A DNA stretch of 64,000 nt from the NCBI RefSeq assembly GCF_000293885.2, contig NZ_CP010945.1:4732001-4796000 (forward strand), written 5' to 3'. A program made the translations under genes and the position numbers. The notes under the pieces are model-generated. The model made no database searches, was not told the DNA's origin, and worked only from the letters and a program-made list of their open reading frames with translations. This stretch comes from Pseudomonas fluorescens NCIMB 11764 (GTDB lineage Bacteria; Pseudomonadota; Gammaproteobacteria; Pseudomonadales; Pseudomonadaceae). Below are positions 29,552 through 38,642 of this stretch, in pieces (position 1 is the first letter of the stretch; the number at the start of each line of letters is the position of its first letter).

Positions 29552-29606
29552 CAGGTGTATTCCTTGAAGGATAAAAACGGTCGCAGCGCACAGGCGCTCG
29601 CGGGGT

Positions 29607-31787
29607 TCATTCCAGAGCGCTCACTTCCACGACAGGTATCAGTTGCACAGCGATGGGTGCCGGTTTGCCGCGCTTCTTGCGCTTGTTGATCAGTGGCGGA
29701 CACTTGTTGTCGTTGTGGTAAGTCATCTGGCAATCGAGGCAGTAGTGGCACTCGTTGGCATTGATTCGGCCATCGGGATGAATCGCCTGGATCTCGCACT
29801 CCTTAGCGCACAGCTGGCAGGGTGTGCCACAGTCCTTGCGGCGTTTGAGCCAGTCGAACAGGCGAAATTTGCTCGGAATCGCCAGCGCGGCTCCCAACGG
29901 GCAGATGTAGCGGCAATAGACTTTGCGGGTGAAGAGGTTGATGACCAGCAGTGCCACCGCGTAGAGAACGAACCACCATTGGCGGTCGAACCTGAGGGTG
30001 ATCGCGGTCTTGAACGGTTCCACCTCGGCGAACAATTCGGCGGTGGACATCGACTCCAGGGAGAGGCCGAACAGCAGCAGCAAAATGATGTATTTGATGG
30101 CCCACAGCCGTTCATGCACCGCGAAAGGCAATTCGTATTGGGGGATTCTCAGCTTGCGCGCGGCTTCGTTGATCAGCTCCTGCAAGGCACCGAACGGGCA
30201 CAACCAGCCGCAGAATACGCCCCGCCCCCACAGCAGAATGCTCGCAGCGGTGAAGACCCAGAGCATGAAGATCAGCGGGTCGGTGAGAAACAGCTCCCAG
30301 CGAAAGTGATCGAACAGCGCATGGGCGAAGGTCAGCACATTGACCACCGACAGCTGCCCCAGCGCATACCAGCCGAGAAACACCACGGTAAAGACCAGGT
30401 AACCTCGGCGCAGCCAGTGCAGAAAACGTGGCCGACGCGTGAAGGAGTCCTGCAGGAACAGGATCGCCATCAGCAGCAGTAATGCGCTGCCGAGCACGGT
30501 GATCTGAAAGGATTTCTGGTACCAGATGGTCAACCACATCGGCCGACCGGCTTCCTCGAGGGCGGCCAATTCTTCGGCGCTGGGCAGTGGCCGCTCAAGG
30601 TATGGCTCGGGCAGTTGATAAGGCAGTTCGAAGCTGCTGAAGGTGCTACTGAGCGGCCCGGTTTGACGACGCACCAGCAACTCCAGGGACCAGGGCGATC
30701 CCGGGTCGAACCGGGCCGGCTCGCGCACAATGAAAATCGACATTTCGGTGAATTCCGGCATGCCCTTGGCAAAGACGTCGGAGAGCCGCTGATGGTCCAT
30801 GTCGCGAAAACTGATGACGTTGCCGAACTGGCGCAATTGCACCCGATCGAAAATCCCGCCGCGCACATACCCCGAGCCTTTATAGGAAAAAAGCCCACGA
30901 CCCAGCACCACAATGGCCTGCTCGCCGGGCTTGAGGTCTTGCATAAGTAAGCGATATTGATTGTCCCCCAGCAGCGCGCGGCCGATGGTCGGCGGATTCA
31001 GGTCGGCGGTGTAGAGCTCGATAAAGGTCTCATCCACCTGATCGGCGGCGGCGTTTTCCACGCCTTCGGCGTCGGTGCCCTTGAAGGCGGCGTCGACCTG
31101 GCCACGGGTCAGGTTCAAGCGGCGGATGGCGCCGTTGCCGGTCAGTTGTTCCCAGGTGGCGGGTTCGAAAAAGTCCTGGCGCACGGTGGCAGGCATGCGT
31201 GCCACACCGCCCGTGTCCTCGATCAGCTTGAGCGATACGGCCACGTCGTGGGCGGCGCGCATGATGACCTCGTTGACCACCATCGCCGTGACGGTAGCCC
31301 CGGCAATCGCATCGACGGTGACGGCCTTCGGGTCGCTGGAATGGCCGACGACCACCCGCTGGCTGACCTTGATGCCCTTGTACCTGGCACTGAAGCCGTG
31401 AAGTTTTGCCTCAGGAATGCCGATCAGCAGAATGGGCTCATGGTGCTCCAGCACATAGGCATCCTGAATCGCACCAGCAGTGTCGAGGATCACCTGGGTA
31501 TTGATCGGCTTGCCCGAGTAGGCAGGAATGTCCACCACGTCCAGACTCTGGAACACATAGCCGAGCACCTTGCCGGCGGCGGACAGCGTGCGCACCTTGA
31601 ACCGGCCTTCGGGGGCGGAAACGGAATCGGTCTGAGGGAAGGTTTTCTCGATGCGCTGCTGCTCGATGTCGCCGTATTGCTTGGCTTGCACCGCCTCAAA
31701 GGTGGCGAGCATCAGCATTAGCATGACCACCAGCCCGACGCCCCAGGCGCGCAGGTTGCCGTGTATCGAAGGCGGATGGATTGTCAT
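29607..31787 (-). CDS. nosR: NosR, membrane flavoprotein for nitrous oxide reduction
   Basis: NosR has a periplasmic FMN-binding domain, transmembrane helices and a cytoplasmic polyferredoxin end; it supplies electrons or activates NosZ. The protein has the flavin-threonine motif [12 protein letters not shown], CxxxCP motifs GWLCPFGAL and RYICPLGAA, and a C-terminal cluster set ([15 protein letters not shown]). In-frame ATGs exist at 31820 and 31787. The later one is chosen because the perfect FNR/DNR box at 31847-31860 predicts a start near 31812, inside the longer frame, and its -10 overlaps the first ATG. The resulting 726 residues fit NosR proteins. A start inside the transcript with only a weak ribosome site is the remaining doubt. 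Confidence 0.93.
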   Translation of the reverse strand: MTIHPPSIHGNLRAWGVGLVVMLMLMLATFEAVQAKQYGDIEQQRIEKTFPQTDSVSAPEGRFKVRTLSAAGKVLGYVFQSLDVVDIPAYSGKPINTQVILDTAGAIQDAYVLEHHEPILLIGIPEAKLHGFSARYKGIKVSQRVVVGHSSDPKAVTVDAIAGATVTAMVVNEVIMRAAHDVAVSLKLIEDTGGVARMPATVRQDFFEPATWEQLTGNGAIRRLNLTRGQVDAAFKGTDAEGVENAAADQVDETFIELYTADLNPPTIGRALLGDNQYRLLMQDLKPGEQAIVVLGRGLFSYKGSGYVRGGIFDRVQLRQFGNVISFRDMDHQRLSDVFAKGMPEFTEMSIFIVREPARFDPGSPWSLELLVRRQTGPLSSTFSSFELPYQLPEPYLERPLPSAEELAALEEAGRPMWLTIWYQKSFQITVLGSALLLLMAILFLQDSFTRRPRFLHWLRRGYLVFTVVFLGWYALGQLSVVNVLTFAHALFDHFRWELFLTDPLIFMLWVFTAASILLWGRGVFCGWLCPFGALQELINEAARKLRIPQYELPFAVHERLWAIKYIILLLLFGLSLESMSTAELFAEVEPFKTAITLRFDRQWWFVLYAVALLVINLFTRKVYCRYICPLGAALAIPSKFRLFDWLKRRKDCGTPCQLCAKECEIQAIHPDGRINANECHYCLDCQMTYHNDNKCPPLINKRKKRGKPAPIAVQLIPVVEVSALE

Positions 31788-31846
31788 GGGCTCGCTGATT
31801 TCAAAAGGGCTTTCGGTCATGTTAGGGAGCGTTGCGCCCCCTGCCC

Positions 31847-31860
31847 TTGATTGAAATCAA
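31847..31860 (-). promoter_or_regulatory. Perfect FNR/DNR box of the nos operon
   Basis: TTGAT-TGAA-ATCAA matches all consensus positions. TAACAT on the minus strand at 31819-31824 is at class II -10 spacing. The predicted start is about 31812, which argues against translation from the ATG at 31820. Confidence 0.9.
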
Positions 31861-31897
31861 CTTGAGAAATTAGCCCATGAGGACAGGCGCCAATGAC

Positions 31898-33286
31898 TCA
31901 AACCGTGCGTGAAAACAGGCCTTTTTGCTCACTACCCAGATAGGCGTCAAACGCCATCGCGGCACTGCGCATCATCAAGTGCCCCTGTGGTAACAGCACC
32001 AGTTCGTCGCAGTGAATCTGCAGCAGTCCGTCGCGAACATGTTCCTCCAGTTGGGCCAAGGCATCGGCAAAGTACTCGGTGAAGCGAATGTCATGACGCA
32101 TTTCATAGCGGTTAAACGTAATACGGCCGTGGCACATCAGGTCGCTGATCACTTCGCGGCGCAGCAAGTCGTCTGCGCTCAAGCGGTAACCGCGATGCAC
32201 CGGTAGCAGGCCTTGGTCCAGACGCGCGTAGTACTGAGACAGCTCCTTGACGCTCTGGCTGTAGCTGTCGCCGACCTTGCCGATTGAGGACACGCCGAGG
32301 CCGATCAAGTCGCAGTCGGCGTGGGTGGAGTAGCCCTGAAAGTTACGCTGCAGGGTGCCATTGGCGCGGGCCAGCGACAGCTCGTCGTCCGGCAAGGCGA
32401 AATGATCCATGCCGATATAGACGTAACCGGCCGCGGTCAGACGGCGGATGGTCAGTTCAAGCAATTCCAGCTTGCGCTCCGGCGGCGGCATGTCGGCGGG
32501 ACGAATCAAGCGTTGTGCGCGAACCATTTCCGGCAGATGTGCGTAGCTGTAGGCGGCAATCCGGTCCGGACGCAGCGCGATGATCTTGCCGAGGGTGACG
32601 TCGAAACTCTGCACGGTTTGCAACGGCAGGCCATAGATCAGATCGACGCTGATCGACTTGAATTGCGCCTCGCGTGCCGCAGCAACCAGCGCATAAATCT
32701 GCTCTTCACTTTGCTGGCGATTGACCGCGGCCTGCACGTGGGGGTCGAAATCCTGAACACCGAAGCTCAGGCGATTGAAGCCCAACTGGCGCAGCGACTG
32801 GATCTGCTCGGTGCTGATGGTGCGCGGGTCGACTTCGATGGAAAATTCATGGTCATCGCTGTCATCCATATTGAACGCCTGGTGCAGGCAATCCATCAGG
32901 TCCGCGAGCTGTTCACTGGTTAAATAAGTTGGCGTGCCGCCGCCCAGGTGCAATTGCGTGAGTTTACGGGTGCTATCGAACAAGGCCGCCTGCATCGCAA
33001 TCTCAAGCTTGAGGTACCGAAGGTACTCGACGGCGCGATGGGTTTTCTGGGTAATGATTTTGTTGCAGGCGCAGTAGTAACAAAGACTTTTGCAAAACGG
33101 AATGTGGATATACACCGACAGCGGTTTCGACGCGCTCGCCTGGTTGCTCTCGCGGGCGGCACGCTGATAGTCGTCAACGGCAAAGGCCTGATGGAACTGT
33201 GGCGCGGTTGGGTAAGAAGTGTAGCGCGGCCCCGGGCGGTCATACTTTTCGACCAGGGCGCGATTGAAATCAAAGGAAGGCTTCAT
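31898..33286 (-). CDS. hemN: HemN, oxygen-independent coproporphyrinogen III oxidase
   Basis: HemN is a radical SAM enzyme that makes protoporphyrinogen without oxygen, supplying heme under denitrifying conditions. The 462-residue protein has the cluster motif C65-x3-C69-x2-C72 with the adjacent HemN-specific C74 (FCKSLCYYCAC), the SAM motif HLGGGTPTYLT, and the C-terminal trip-wire-type HemN domain (YIGMDHFALPDDELSLA). The frame is open upstream, but homologues start at the ATG used here. It follows the HemN-like gene by 22 bases and is probably driven by the DNR box at 34714-34727. No clear ribosome site precedes the ATG. Confidence 0.95.
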   Translation of the reverse strand: MKPSFDFNRALVEKYDRPGPRYTSYPTAPQFHQAFAVDDYQRAARESNQASASKPLSVYIHIPFCKSLCYYCACNKIITQKTHRAVEYLRYLKLEIAMQAALFDSTRKLTQLHLGGGTPTYLTSEQLADLMDCLHQAFNMDDSDDHEFSIEVDPRTISTEQIQSLRQLGFNRLSFGVQDFDPHVQAAVNRQQSEEQIYALVAAAREAQFKSISVDLIYGLPLQTVQSFDVTLGKIIALRPDRIAAYSYAHLPEMVRAQRLIRPADMPPPERKLELLELTIRRLTAAGYVYIGMDHFALPDDELSLARANGTLQRNFQGYSTHADCDLIGLGVSSIGKVGDSYSQSVKELSQYYARLDQGLLPVHRGYRLSADDLLRREVISDLMCHGRITFNRYEMRHDIRFTEYFADALAQLEEHVRDGLLQIHCDELVLLPQGHLMMRSAAMAFDAYLGSEQKGLFSRTV

Positions 33287-33308
33287 GATCAATAAACTCG
33301 CAAATGGG

Positions 33309-34655
33309 TTAACACCTCGCACCGCCCACATCCTTTTCAAACAGGTTGCAGATGGCATCCACTTCCGGCCGACCGGCAGGGAGAATGCTGATGAAGCGGT
33401 CCGACAACTCAATCAACCCCTCACGACTCAATTGCTCCAGCAACGGCCAGACCGACGAGAAATACCTGGAAAAAACCAGCCCATAACGTCTTTCGATGGC
33501 GCGTATATCCAGTTCCAGATCACACGCCAGTCGCTCCATGACCATTTGCCTGATTTGCTCCCCTGCCTCGAAGCGCCAGCCTCGACACGTCGGCAATTGC
33601 CGCATGTCCAGTTGCTGCTGATAGCGTTCAATCTCGTCGGTGTTTTGCGTGTACAAATCGTCGATCTGGCTAATGGCACCCAAACCGAATCCAACATGAT
33701 CGCAATAGCCGTGACGGGAGAAACCCTCACAGGTACGGCGCAACCGGCCTCGCTCCTGGGCGACGGCCAAATCATCATCGGGCCGGACAAACTGCCCCAT
33801 ACCGATGTAGTGATAACCCGCGCAAAGCAGTTGATCAAAGCAGATTTGGCGCATCGCGCCTTTATCGACCTGGCTGCACGGCGCTCTGACTTTGTCACCG
33901 GGCACCGGACGATAGCGCCGTGGTGGCCGGGCATAATCGAACACCATCAGCCGGTCTGGCTCCAGCTTGATAATGCTCGCCAGCTTCAACGCAAAACTGT
34001 CTGGCGTCTGCCAGGCATGGCCAAAACCCAGATCGACGTTGATGGATCGAAAACCAAAGGTCCGCACCGCGTCCATGAGCGACTGGATCGGCGCCGGGTT
34101 CTGGTAGCAGGCCACCGACCTCTCACAGTCGCTGTCGAAATCCGGTACACCGATGCTGACATGATTGAACCCCTGGTCGCGCAGCACGCCCATGGTCGCC
34201 CAATCGGTTTGATAGAGGTCCACCTCGACGCTGTAGTCGCCGCAATCATGTAAGAGAAAGTTGAAACGGCGACGCAAATGACTCATCAGCCGCCCTATGT
34301 GAGCAGTGGTGAGTGTTGCGCCGCCCAGATGAAACTGTTCCACCCGTTGCTGCGCATCCAGGTGGCAACCGACGAGGTCGATCTCCTGCTCCAGATGCTG
34401 GAGGTACTGCTCAATACCCTGGTGCTCGTCGGCGCTATCACGAGGGGAACAAAAGGCAAGCTTGAGGCTGGAGGGTAGCTGCACGTTCAGGGACAGCGGA
34501 CGTCGCTTCTGGCGGCTGACGCGCAACGCGCGAAGCAGATCCAGTGATCCGATACCCTCATGGAATTTTTGCGTGTCGGCATGACAGTTGGGGTCGAGCA
34601 CGCCCTGATCGCACCGGGCGACCAGCTCGCCGGGGTTGTGAAAGAAATCGAGCAT
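33309..34655 (-). CDS. HemN-like protein lacking the radical SAM cysteines
   Basis: This 448-residue protein aligns with HemN over its whole length, especially at the C-terminus (YIGMGQFVRPDDDLAVAQ against YIGMDHFALPDDELSLAR). The three cluster cysteines are replaced by Ser63, Ala67 and Ser70 (PSSLKLAFCS against PFCKSLCYYC), and the SAM motif GGGTPT has become GGATLT. The frame is intact, so it is not a simple pseudogene. A ggag ribosome site, a perfect DNR box and the 22-base gap to hemN show that it is expressed with hemN. It cannot be a normal radical SAM enzyme; a heme or porphyrin carrier, or a partner of HemN, are possibilities. Confidence 0.88.
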   Translation of the reverse strand: MLDFFHNPGELVARCDQGVLDPNCHADTQKFHEGIGSLDLLRALRVSRQKRRPLSLNVQLPSSLKLAFCSPRDSADEHQGIEQYLQHLEQEIDLVGCHLDAQQRVEQFHLGGATLTTAHIGRLMSHLRRRFNFLLHDCGDYSVEVDLYQTDWATMGVLRDQGFNHVSIGVPDFDSDCERSVACYQNPAPIQSLMDAVRTFGFRSINVDLGFGHAWQTPDSFALKLASIIKLEPDRLMVFDYARPPRRYRPVPGDKVRAPCSQVDKGAMRQICFDQLLCAGYHYIGMGQFVRPDDDLAVAQERGRLRRTCEGFSRHGYCDHVGFGLGAISQIDDLYTQNTDEIERYQQQLDMRQLPTCRGWRFEAGEQIRQMVMERLACDLELDIRAIERRYGLVFSRYFSSVWPLLEQLSREGLIELSDRFISILPAGRPEVDAICNLFEKDVGGARC

Positions 34656-34713
34656 GAAGGTCTCCGACACTGGCTGCGGGTCATCAGTGTCGGGGTTCAA
34701 CGATCAATACGCC

Positions 34714-34727
34714 TTGATTTGCATCAA
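34714..34727 (-). promoter_or_regulatory. Perfect FNR/DNR box of the hemN-like/hemN operon
   Basis: TTGAT-TTGC-ATCAA matches all consensus positions, centred 66 bases before the ATG at 34655. The predicted start near 34679 leaves a 24-base leader. Confidence 0.88.
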
Positions 34728-34772
34728 GCACAAGGCAACGTCTTGGAAGAACAGACCACCCGTCAAAGCCGA

Positions 34773-35216
34773 TCACCAGGTCAGATAAAACATTCCCTTG
34801 GCCAGCAGCACGATAACGACCATGTGACAAAACAGGCTGCCGTGGATGAACTGCAGGTACCGCGGACTCATTCGGCCACGTTTGAACAAAAACATGGCCA
34901 CCAGGAAGTGCAGCAGTACGCTCACGGCCACCGCGACTTTCAAGGCCAGCAAGGTGCCGAACGATGAAGCCAATGGTGAGGCAAGGACTGGCAGGTAGCG
35001 CAGCCAGACCATGCCGAGCCCCGCACCGAACAATACCAGCAGCACCCACGGCATCAGCGAGCGCGCTCGCCGGCCGATGCCTTCCTCCACCAGCAACATG
35101 ACCCTGGTGGGTAGCTGTTTGCGGATACTTTCAAGGAACAGAACTTCGAAGAACACCGTACCGATAAAGATCAGGGCGGCAAACAGATGCAACGTCAGAA
35201 TCAGCGGATAGATCAT
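34773..35216 (-). CDS. CopD-like small integral membrane protein, copy 2
   Basis: This 147-residue four-helix membrane protein is paralogous to the gene at 5142-5582. Shared segments include FIGTVFFEV, PLASSFGTLLALK and HMVVIVLLAKGMFYL, and several membrane histidines are kept. An upstream TTG is in frame; the ATG at 35216 aligns with copy 1. It stands alone with its own near-perfect FNR/DNR box, so both copies are probably induced during denitrification. The function is unknown. Confidence 0.8.
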   Translation of the reverse strand: MIYPLILTLHLFAALIFIGTVFFEVLFLESIRKQLPTRVMLLVEEGIGRRARSLMPWVLLVLFGAGLGMVWLRYLPVLASPLASSFGTLLALKVAVAVSVLLHFLVAMFLFKRGRMSPRYLQFIHGSLFCHMVVIVLLAKGMFYLTW

Positions 35217-35300
35217 GGAGGTGTCGCCTTGAGTCAAGGCAACCCGTTACGCACGGGTATGTCGATCTCTGGAGACTACTGAGCCGTCGGCTCCATGTGG

Positions 35301-35314
35301 TTGACATCGATCAA
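35301..35314 (-). promoter_or_regulatory. FNR/DNR box of copD-like copy 2
   Basis: TTGAC-ATCG-ATCAA matches nine of ten consensus positions, centred 91 bases before the ATG at 35216. It marks the right end of the denitrification island. Confidence 0.75.
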
Positions 35315-35438
35315 GAAAGCCACAAAACCCACACTCAACGCACTACATCAGTATCGAACGCGCAGAAGTGGCCGTTTTTACCGTTGGTCAAGTGAAAACC
35401 TGATAGGCGTGCTGCCTAAACCATTACTGAAATGCCAA

Positions 35439-35463
35439 ACGCCCGATGCGGTGCATCAGGCGT
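35439..35463 (-). terminator. Hairpin downstream of the MFS gene
   Basis: Eleven-base arms acgcccgatgc and gcatcaggcgt with a three-base loop lie 26 bases after the MFS stop. There is one mismatch and only a weak T run on the minus strand. Confidence 0.6.
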
Positions 35464-35488
35464 TCGGTTAAATCGGTGTAACACTCAA

Positions 35489-36832
35489 TTAGCGCAGAGG
35501 CAGGCCCTTGGTTTCTGGCATGCGCAAATAGACCACGGCACTGATGGCGCTGATCACCGCCAGGTAGATCCAGAACAAGTGCCCATAGCCCCATCCGGCC
35601 ATCGCGGCCATGAGATACGGTGCGGTTCCGCCAAACAGTGTCACTGATAATGCGTACGGCAAGGCGATACCGGTCACTCGAACTTCAGCCGGAAATTGCT
35701 CCGCCATGGTCACTGCAGAAGCTGCGCCGAAGCCTGTCATGATGACCATTGATATGGTTTGCAGGATGGTCACTTCCGTCAGACTGATACCGACATGCAA
35801 CAGACCGAAACTTGGCCACGCCCACAGAACCGAAGCGACGGCAAATCCGATCAGAACCGGCCGGCGACCGAGTCTGTCAGCAAGTTTCCCGGCAAAAGGC
35901 ATTAGCACCAGTGACACCCCTACCGAGATCACCCCTGCCAGCAATGTGTCACGGATCGACATACCGGTGATCAGGTGAACCTGCGAGGGATAGCTCACCA
36001 TCCATACATAGTTGAGCAAGTTGCCGGCCATGGCGATGCCGATCACCCGCATCGCATCTTTTTTATGGCTGAAAAACAGATCACGCAGAGGCCTTTTTTT
36101 CATGTTGCTCGCGGAGCGCGCCTTGAAAATTTCAGTCTCGCGCACCGACAGGCGGATCCACAGCGCGATCACCCCCATCAGAGCGGCAATGATAAAGGCA
36201 ACGCGCCAACCCCAGTCGTTCAACGCAGCGTCACTTCCCAGCGATGCCAGACCAAAGCCCAGAAGGAACGAAACCATGGTCCCGGCATTGATCGCGAACC
36301 ATTGCCATGAGCCGGCGAAGGCGCGGCGGTGTGCAGGGGCTGACTCGATCAGGAACGCCGAAGCAGAGCCGAATTCCCCCCCAGCGGAAAACCCTTGGAC
36401 CAGGCGCGCTAAGACCAAAATGATCGGTGCGGCAATTCCAATGCTGTCGTAGTTGGGGCATAGGCCGATGACCAGCGAGGCCAGCGACATCAGCAGGATA
36501 GAAAGCGTCAAGCCTTTCTTGCGGCCGTAGCGGTCGGCTATTTGGCCGAGAACCGCACCACCGATTGGCCGCATGATGAAACCAACGGCGAAAATCGCCA
36601 ACACTGACAGCAAGTTAGTAAGACTATCCCCAGCGGGGAAGAACTGTCGGGCAAGGATGGAAGAAAACGTGGCGTAAATCACCCAGTCGGTATATTCGAC
36701 TATGGTGCCGAGCGTTGCGGCGACAATGGCCTTTTTCTCGCCATAGGTCAGTTGCCGCCCCTGAACATTTGCACCGGCGCCTGATGCCGACTCTGGCGAC
36801 AGTGCACTCATCAAACTATTGTCGTTACTCAT
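35489..36832 (-). CDS. MFS transporter, metabolite:H+ symporter family
   Basis: This 447-residue protein has 12 predicted helices. The family signature after helix 2 is FIMRPIGGAVLGQIADRYGRKKGLT, here kept in part as RPIGGAVLGQIADRYGRKK. VQGFSAGGEFGSASAFLIE is characteristic of the MHS subfamily (KgtP, ProP, ShiA and relatives), which takes up carboxylates with protons. It is divergent from the aldehyde dehydrogenase gene and shares an intergenic region with two TTGA-N7-TCAA boxes, so it probably imports the substrate of the adjacent catabolic pathway. The exact substrate cannot be read from sequence. Confidence 0.88.
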   Translation of the reverse strand: MSNDNSLMSALSPESASGAGANVQGRQLTYGEKKAIVAATLGTIVEYTDWVIYATFSSILARQFFPAGDSLTNLLSVLAIFAVGFIMRPIGGAVLGQIADRYGRKKGLTLSILLMSLASLVIGLCPNYDSIGIAAPIILVLARLVQGFSAGGEFGSASAFLIESAPAHRRAFAGSWQWFAINAGTMVSFLLGFGLASLGSDAALNDWGWRVAFIIAALMGVIALWIRLSVRETEIFKARSASNMKKRPLRDLFFSHKKDAMRVIGIAMAGNLLNYVWMVSYPSQVHLITGMSIRDTLLAGVISVGVSLVLMPFAGKLADRLGRRPVLIGFAVASVLWAWPSFGLLHVGISLTEVTILQTISMVIMTGFGAASAVTMAEQFPAEVRVTGIALPYALSVTLFGGTAPYLMAAMAGWGYGHLFWIYLAVISAISAVVYLRMPETKGLPLR

Positions 36833-36949
36833 TTCTACGGCTCCCGTGGGCGCTATTATTATTGACCTCTAGTCGCGGCCTCGTCTTGTCACGGGTTCAT
36901 ACTGCAATTTACCCGCGCCCCGGTGAATCGAGATTTTCGCCCTGCATCG

Positions 36950-37021
36950 TTGATTAAATCTCAATGCATAGGCATCTATTGAATATTTCAGGCTATTGAA
37001 AGTTGTTTGATATTTGCTCAA
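36950..37021. promoter_or_regulatory. Two TTGA-N7-TCAA boxes between MFS and aldehyde dehydrogenase
   Basis: The 306-base AT-rich gap 36833-37138 holds TTGATTAAATCTCAA at 36950-36964 and TTGATATTTGCTCAA at 37007-37021. Both fit the T-N11-A pattern of LysR operators and the motif found at three other promoters of this region. No other feature was seen in the gap. Confidence 0.7.
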
Positions 37022-37138
37022 TCGCCAACACCATAAAACTCAGTTGAGCAATATGAATCTGCTGGTTGTAATAGGTATTCGTAATGGAGTTTTAAACAAT
37101 AAAGACGAGCCTCACTGCAGTTTCAGAGGAGACACACA

Positions 37139-38572
37139 ATGTTTGTAAAAGTTAACAGCTTCGTCGATGGCCGTTCCATGGAGCCGGCTGACGGGCAGTA
37201 TGTCGACAAGATCGATCCGCGCACCGGAGCCAAGATCAGTGAAGTCGCCAGCAGCGGGGCGAAGGATGTGGCTCTGGCAATCGAGTCGGCAGCCTCCGCG
37301 CTGCAAGGCTGGCGCGACATGCGCCCCGCCGAACGTGGGCGCATCCTCAATGAATTCGGGCGTATCATCCGTCAAAGCGAAAATACGCTGGGCGCGCTGG
37401 AAAAGGCCGATACCGGTAAACCCGGCAGCGAGATGGCGGCGCTGATGGACCTGACCGCCCAATACTTTGAGTTTTATGGTGGCATCGTCAACGTCATGGA
37501 CGGGGACGTGATTAACCAGGGCCCCGACTATCACATCTATACACGCCGAGATCCCTTTGGCGTGATTGGGGTCATCCTGCCTTGGAACGCCCCGCTGCAC
37601 CAGGCAGCGCGCGCTATCGCTCCCGCCCTCGCTACCGGCAATACCGTGGTGGCCAAACCCTCCGAACACACCTCTGCCTCACTGGTGGAACTGGCACGCA
37701 TTGCCGTGCAAGCCGGAGTGCCTGCCGGAGTCTTCAACGTCATCGTGGGCAAAGGGAGCGTGATCGGCCCCGCCATGGCTCACAACCCGCATATCCGCAA
37801 GATTTCCTTTACCGGCGGTCTGCGCGCGGGGCAGGAACTGGGACACATTGCCGCTGAACGCATCCTACCGCTGACCCTTGAACTGGGCGGCAAGTCCGCC
37901 AACATTGTGTTCGACGACGCCGACCTCGATGCGGCCGCCAAAGGCTCGACCAAGGCATTTACCTGGAACAGCGGCCAATGGTGCGCTGCAGGCACGCGGT
38001 TGCTGGTCCAGGAGAATATCCATGACCGCTTCGTCGACAAGTTGGTTGCCGAGGTGGGTGCCCTGCGCGTCGGCCCGGAGGATGACTCGACGTCCGGGCC
38101 GATTACCACTCATGCGCAGTTCGAGAAGATCCAGAGCTACTTCGCCATCGCCGAACGCGAGGGGCTCAAGCCTGCAATCGGCGGCAAGGTGGCCGTACAC
38201 GAGGGCTATGAAGAGGGTTGGTACATCGAACCGACGGTATACACCGGTGTGAACAACGATATGACCCTGGCACGCGAGGAGATCTTCGGGCCTATTGTCT
38301 GCGTCATTCCCTTCAAGGACGAAGCCGATGCGCTGCGGATTGCCAACGACAGCGAATTCGGCCTCGGTGCCGGTATCTGGAGCCGTGACATCGGCCGGGT
38401 GCATCGGGTCGCCGCGCAACTGGAGGCCGGCCGGATTGTCGTCAACGAGTACAGTGGCGGTTTCGTCCAGACGCCATGCGGTGGCTTCAAGCAAAGTGGC
38501 TACGGTCGCGAGCAAGGCATCGACGCCCTCTCCCACTATACCCAGCTCAAATCCGTGATCATTCGCCTTTAA
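37139..38572 (+). CDS. NAD(P)-dependent aldehyde dehydrogenase
   Basis: This 477-residue ALDH superfamily enzyme oxidises an aldehyde to the acid. The catalytic set is present: N150 in VILPWNAP, E248 in LELGGKS and C282 in GQWCAAGTR, and the C-terminal EEIFGPIVCVIPF segment is normal. SFTGG replaces the usual SFTGS in the cofactor loop. A gaggag ribosome site precedes the ATG. The gene lies within the probable LysR regulon; the aldehyde substrate is unknown. It ends at a bidirectional terminator shared with the porin gene. Confidence 0.93.
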   Translation: MFVKVNSFVDGRSMEPADGQYVDKIDPRTGAKISEVASSGAKDVALAIESAASALQGWRDMRPAERGRILNEFGRIIRQSENTLGALEKADTGKPGSEMAALMDLTAQYFEFYGGIVNVMDGDVINQGPDYHIYTRRDPFGVIGVILPWNAPLHQAARAIAPALATGNTVVAKPSEHTSASLVELARIAVQAGVPAGVFNVIVGKGSVIGPAMAHNPHIRKISFTGGLRAGQELGHIAAERILPLTLELGGKSANIVFDDADLDAAAKGSTKAFTWNSGQWCAAGTRLLVQENIHDRFVDKLVAEVGALRVGPEDDSTSGPITTHAQFEKIQSYFAIAEREGLKPAIGGKVAVHEGYEEGWYIEPTVYTGVNNDMTLAREEIFGPIVCVIPFKDEADALRIANDSEFGLGAGIWSRDIGRVHRVAAQLEAGRIVVNEYSGGFVQTPCGGFKQSGYGREQGIDALSHYTQLKSVIIRL

Positions 38573-38587
38573 ATACTTTTCACACAC

Positions 38588-38625
38588 AAAAAAAAGGGCA
38601 CAGCCATTGGCTATGCCCTTTTCGT
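38588..38625. terminator. Bidirectional terminator between ALDH and OprD genes
   Basis: aagggcacagcc and ggctatgccctt pair with one mismatch around a short loop. An A run lies on the left side and a T-rich stretch on the right, so both convergent genes can end here. Confidence 0.82.
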
Positions 38626-38642
38626 TTACGGTCGACGACTGT

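Noticed and set aside
27434..29689. Long plus-strand open frame (about 750 codons) antisense to nosZ
   Set aside because: It is a shadow of high-GC codon bias opposite a certain gene; there is no ribosome site and no family motif.
33309..34655. HemN-like gene as a decayed pseudogene
   Set aside because: The frame is uninterrupted over 448 codons with a good ribosome site, a perfect DNR box and strong conservation of the C-terminal domain, so loss of the cluster looks selective.
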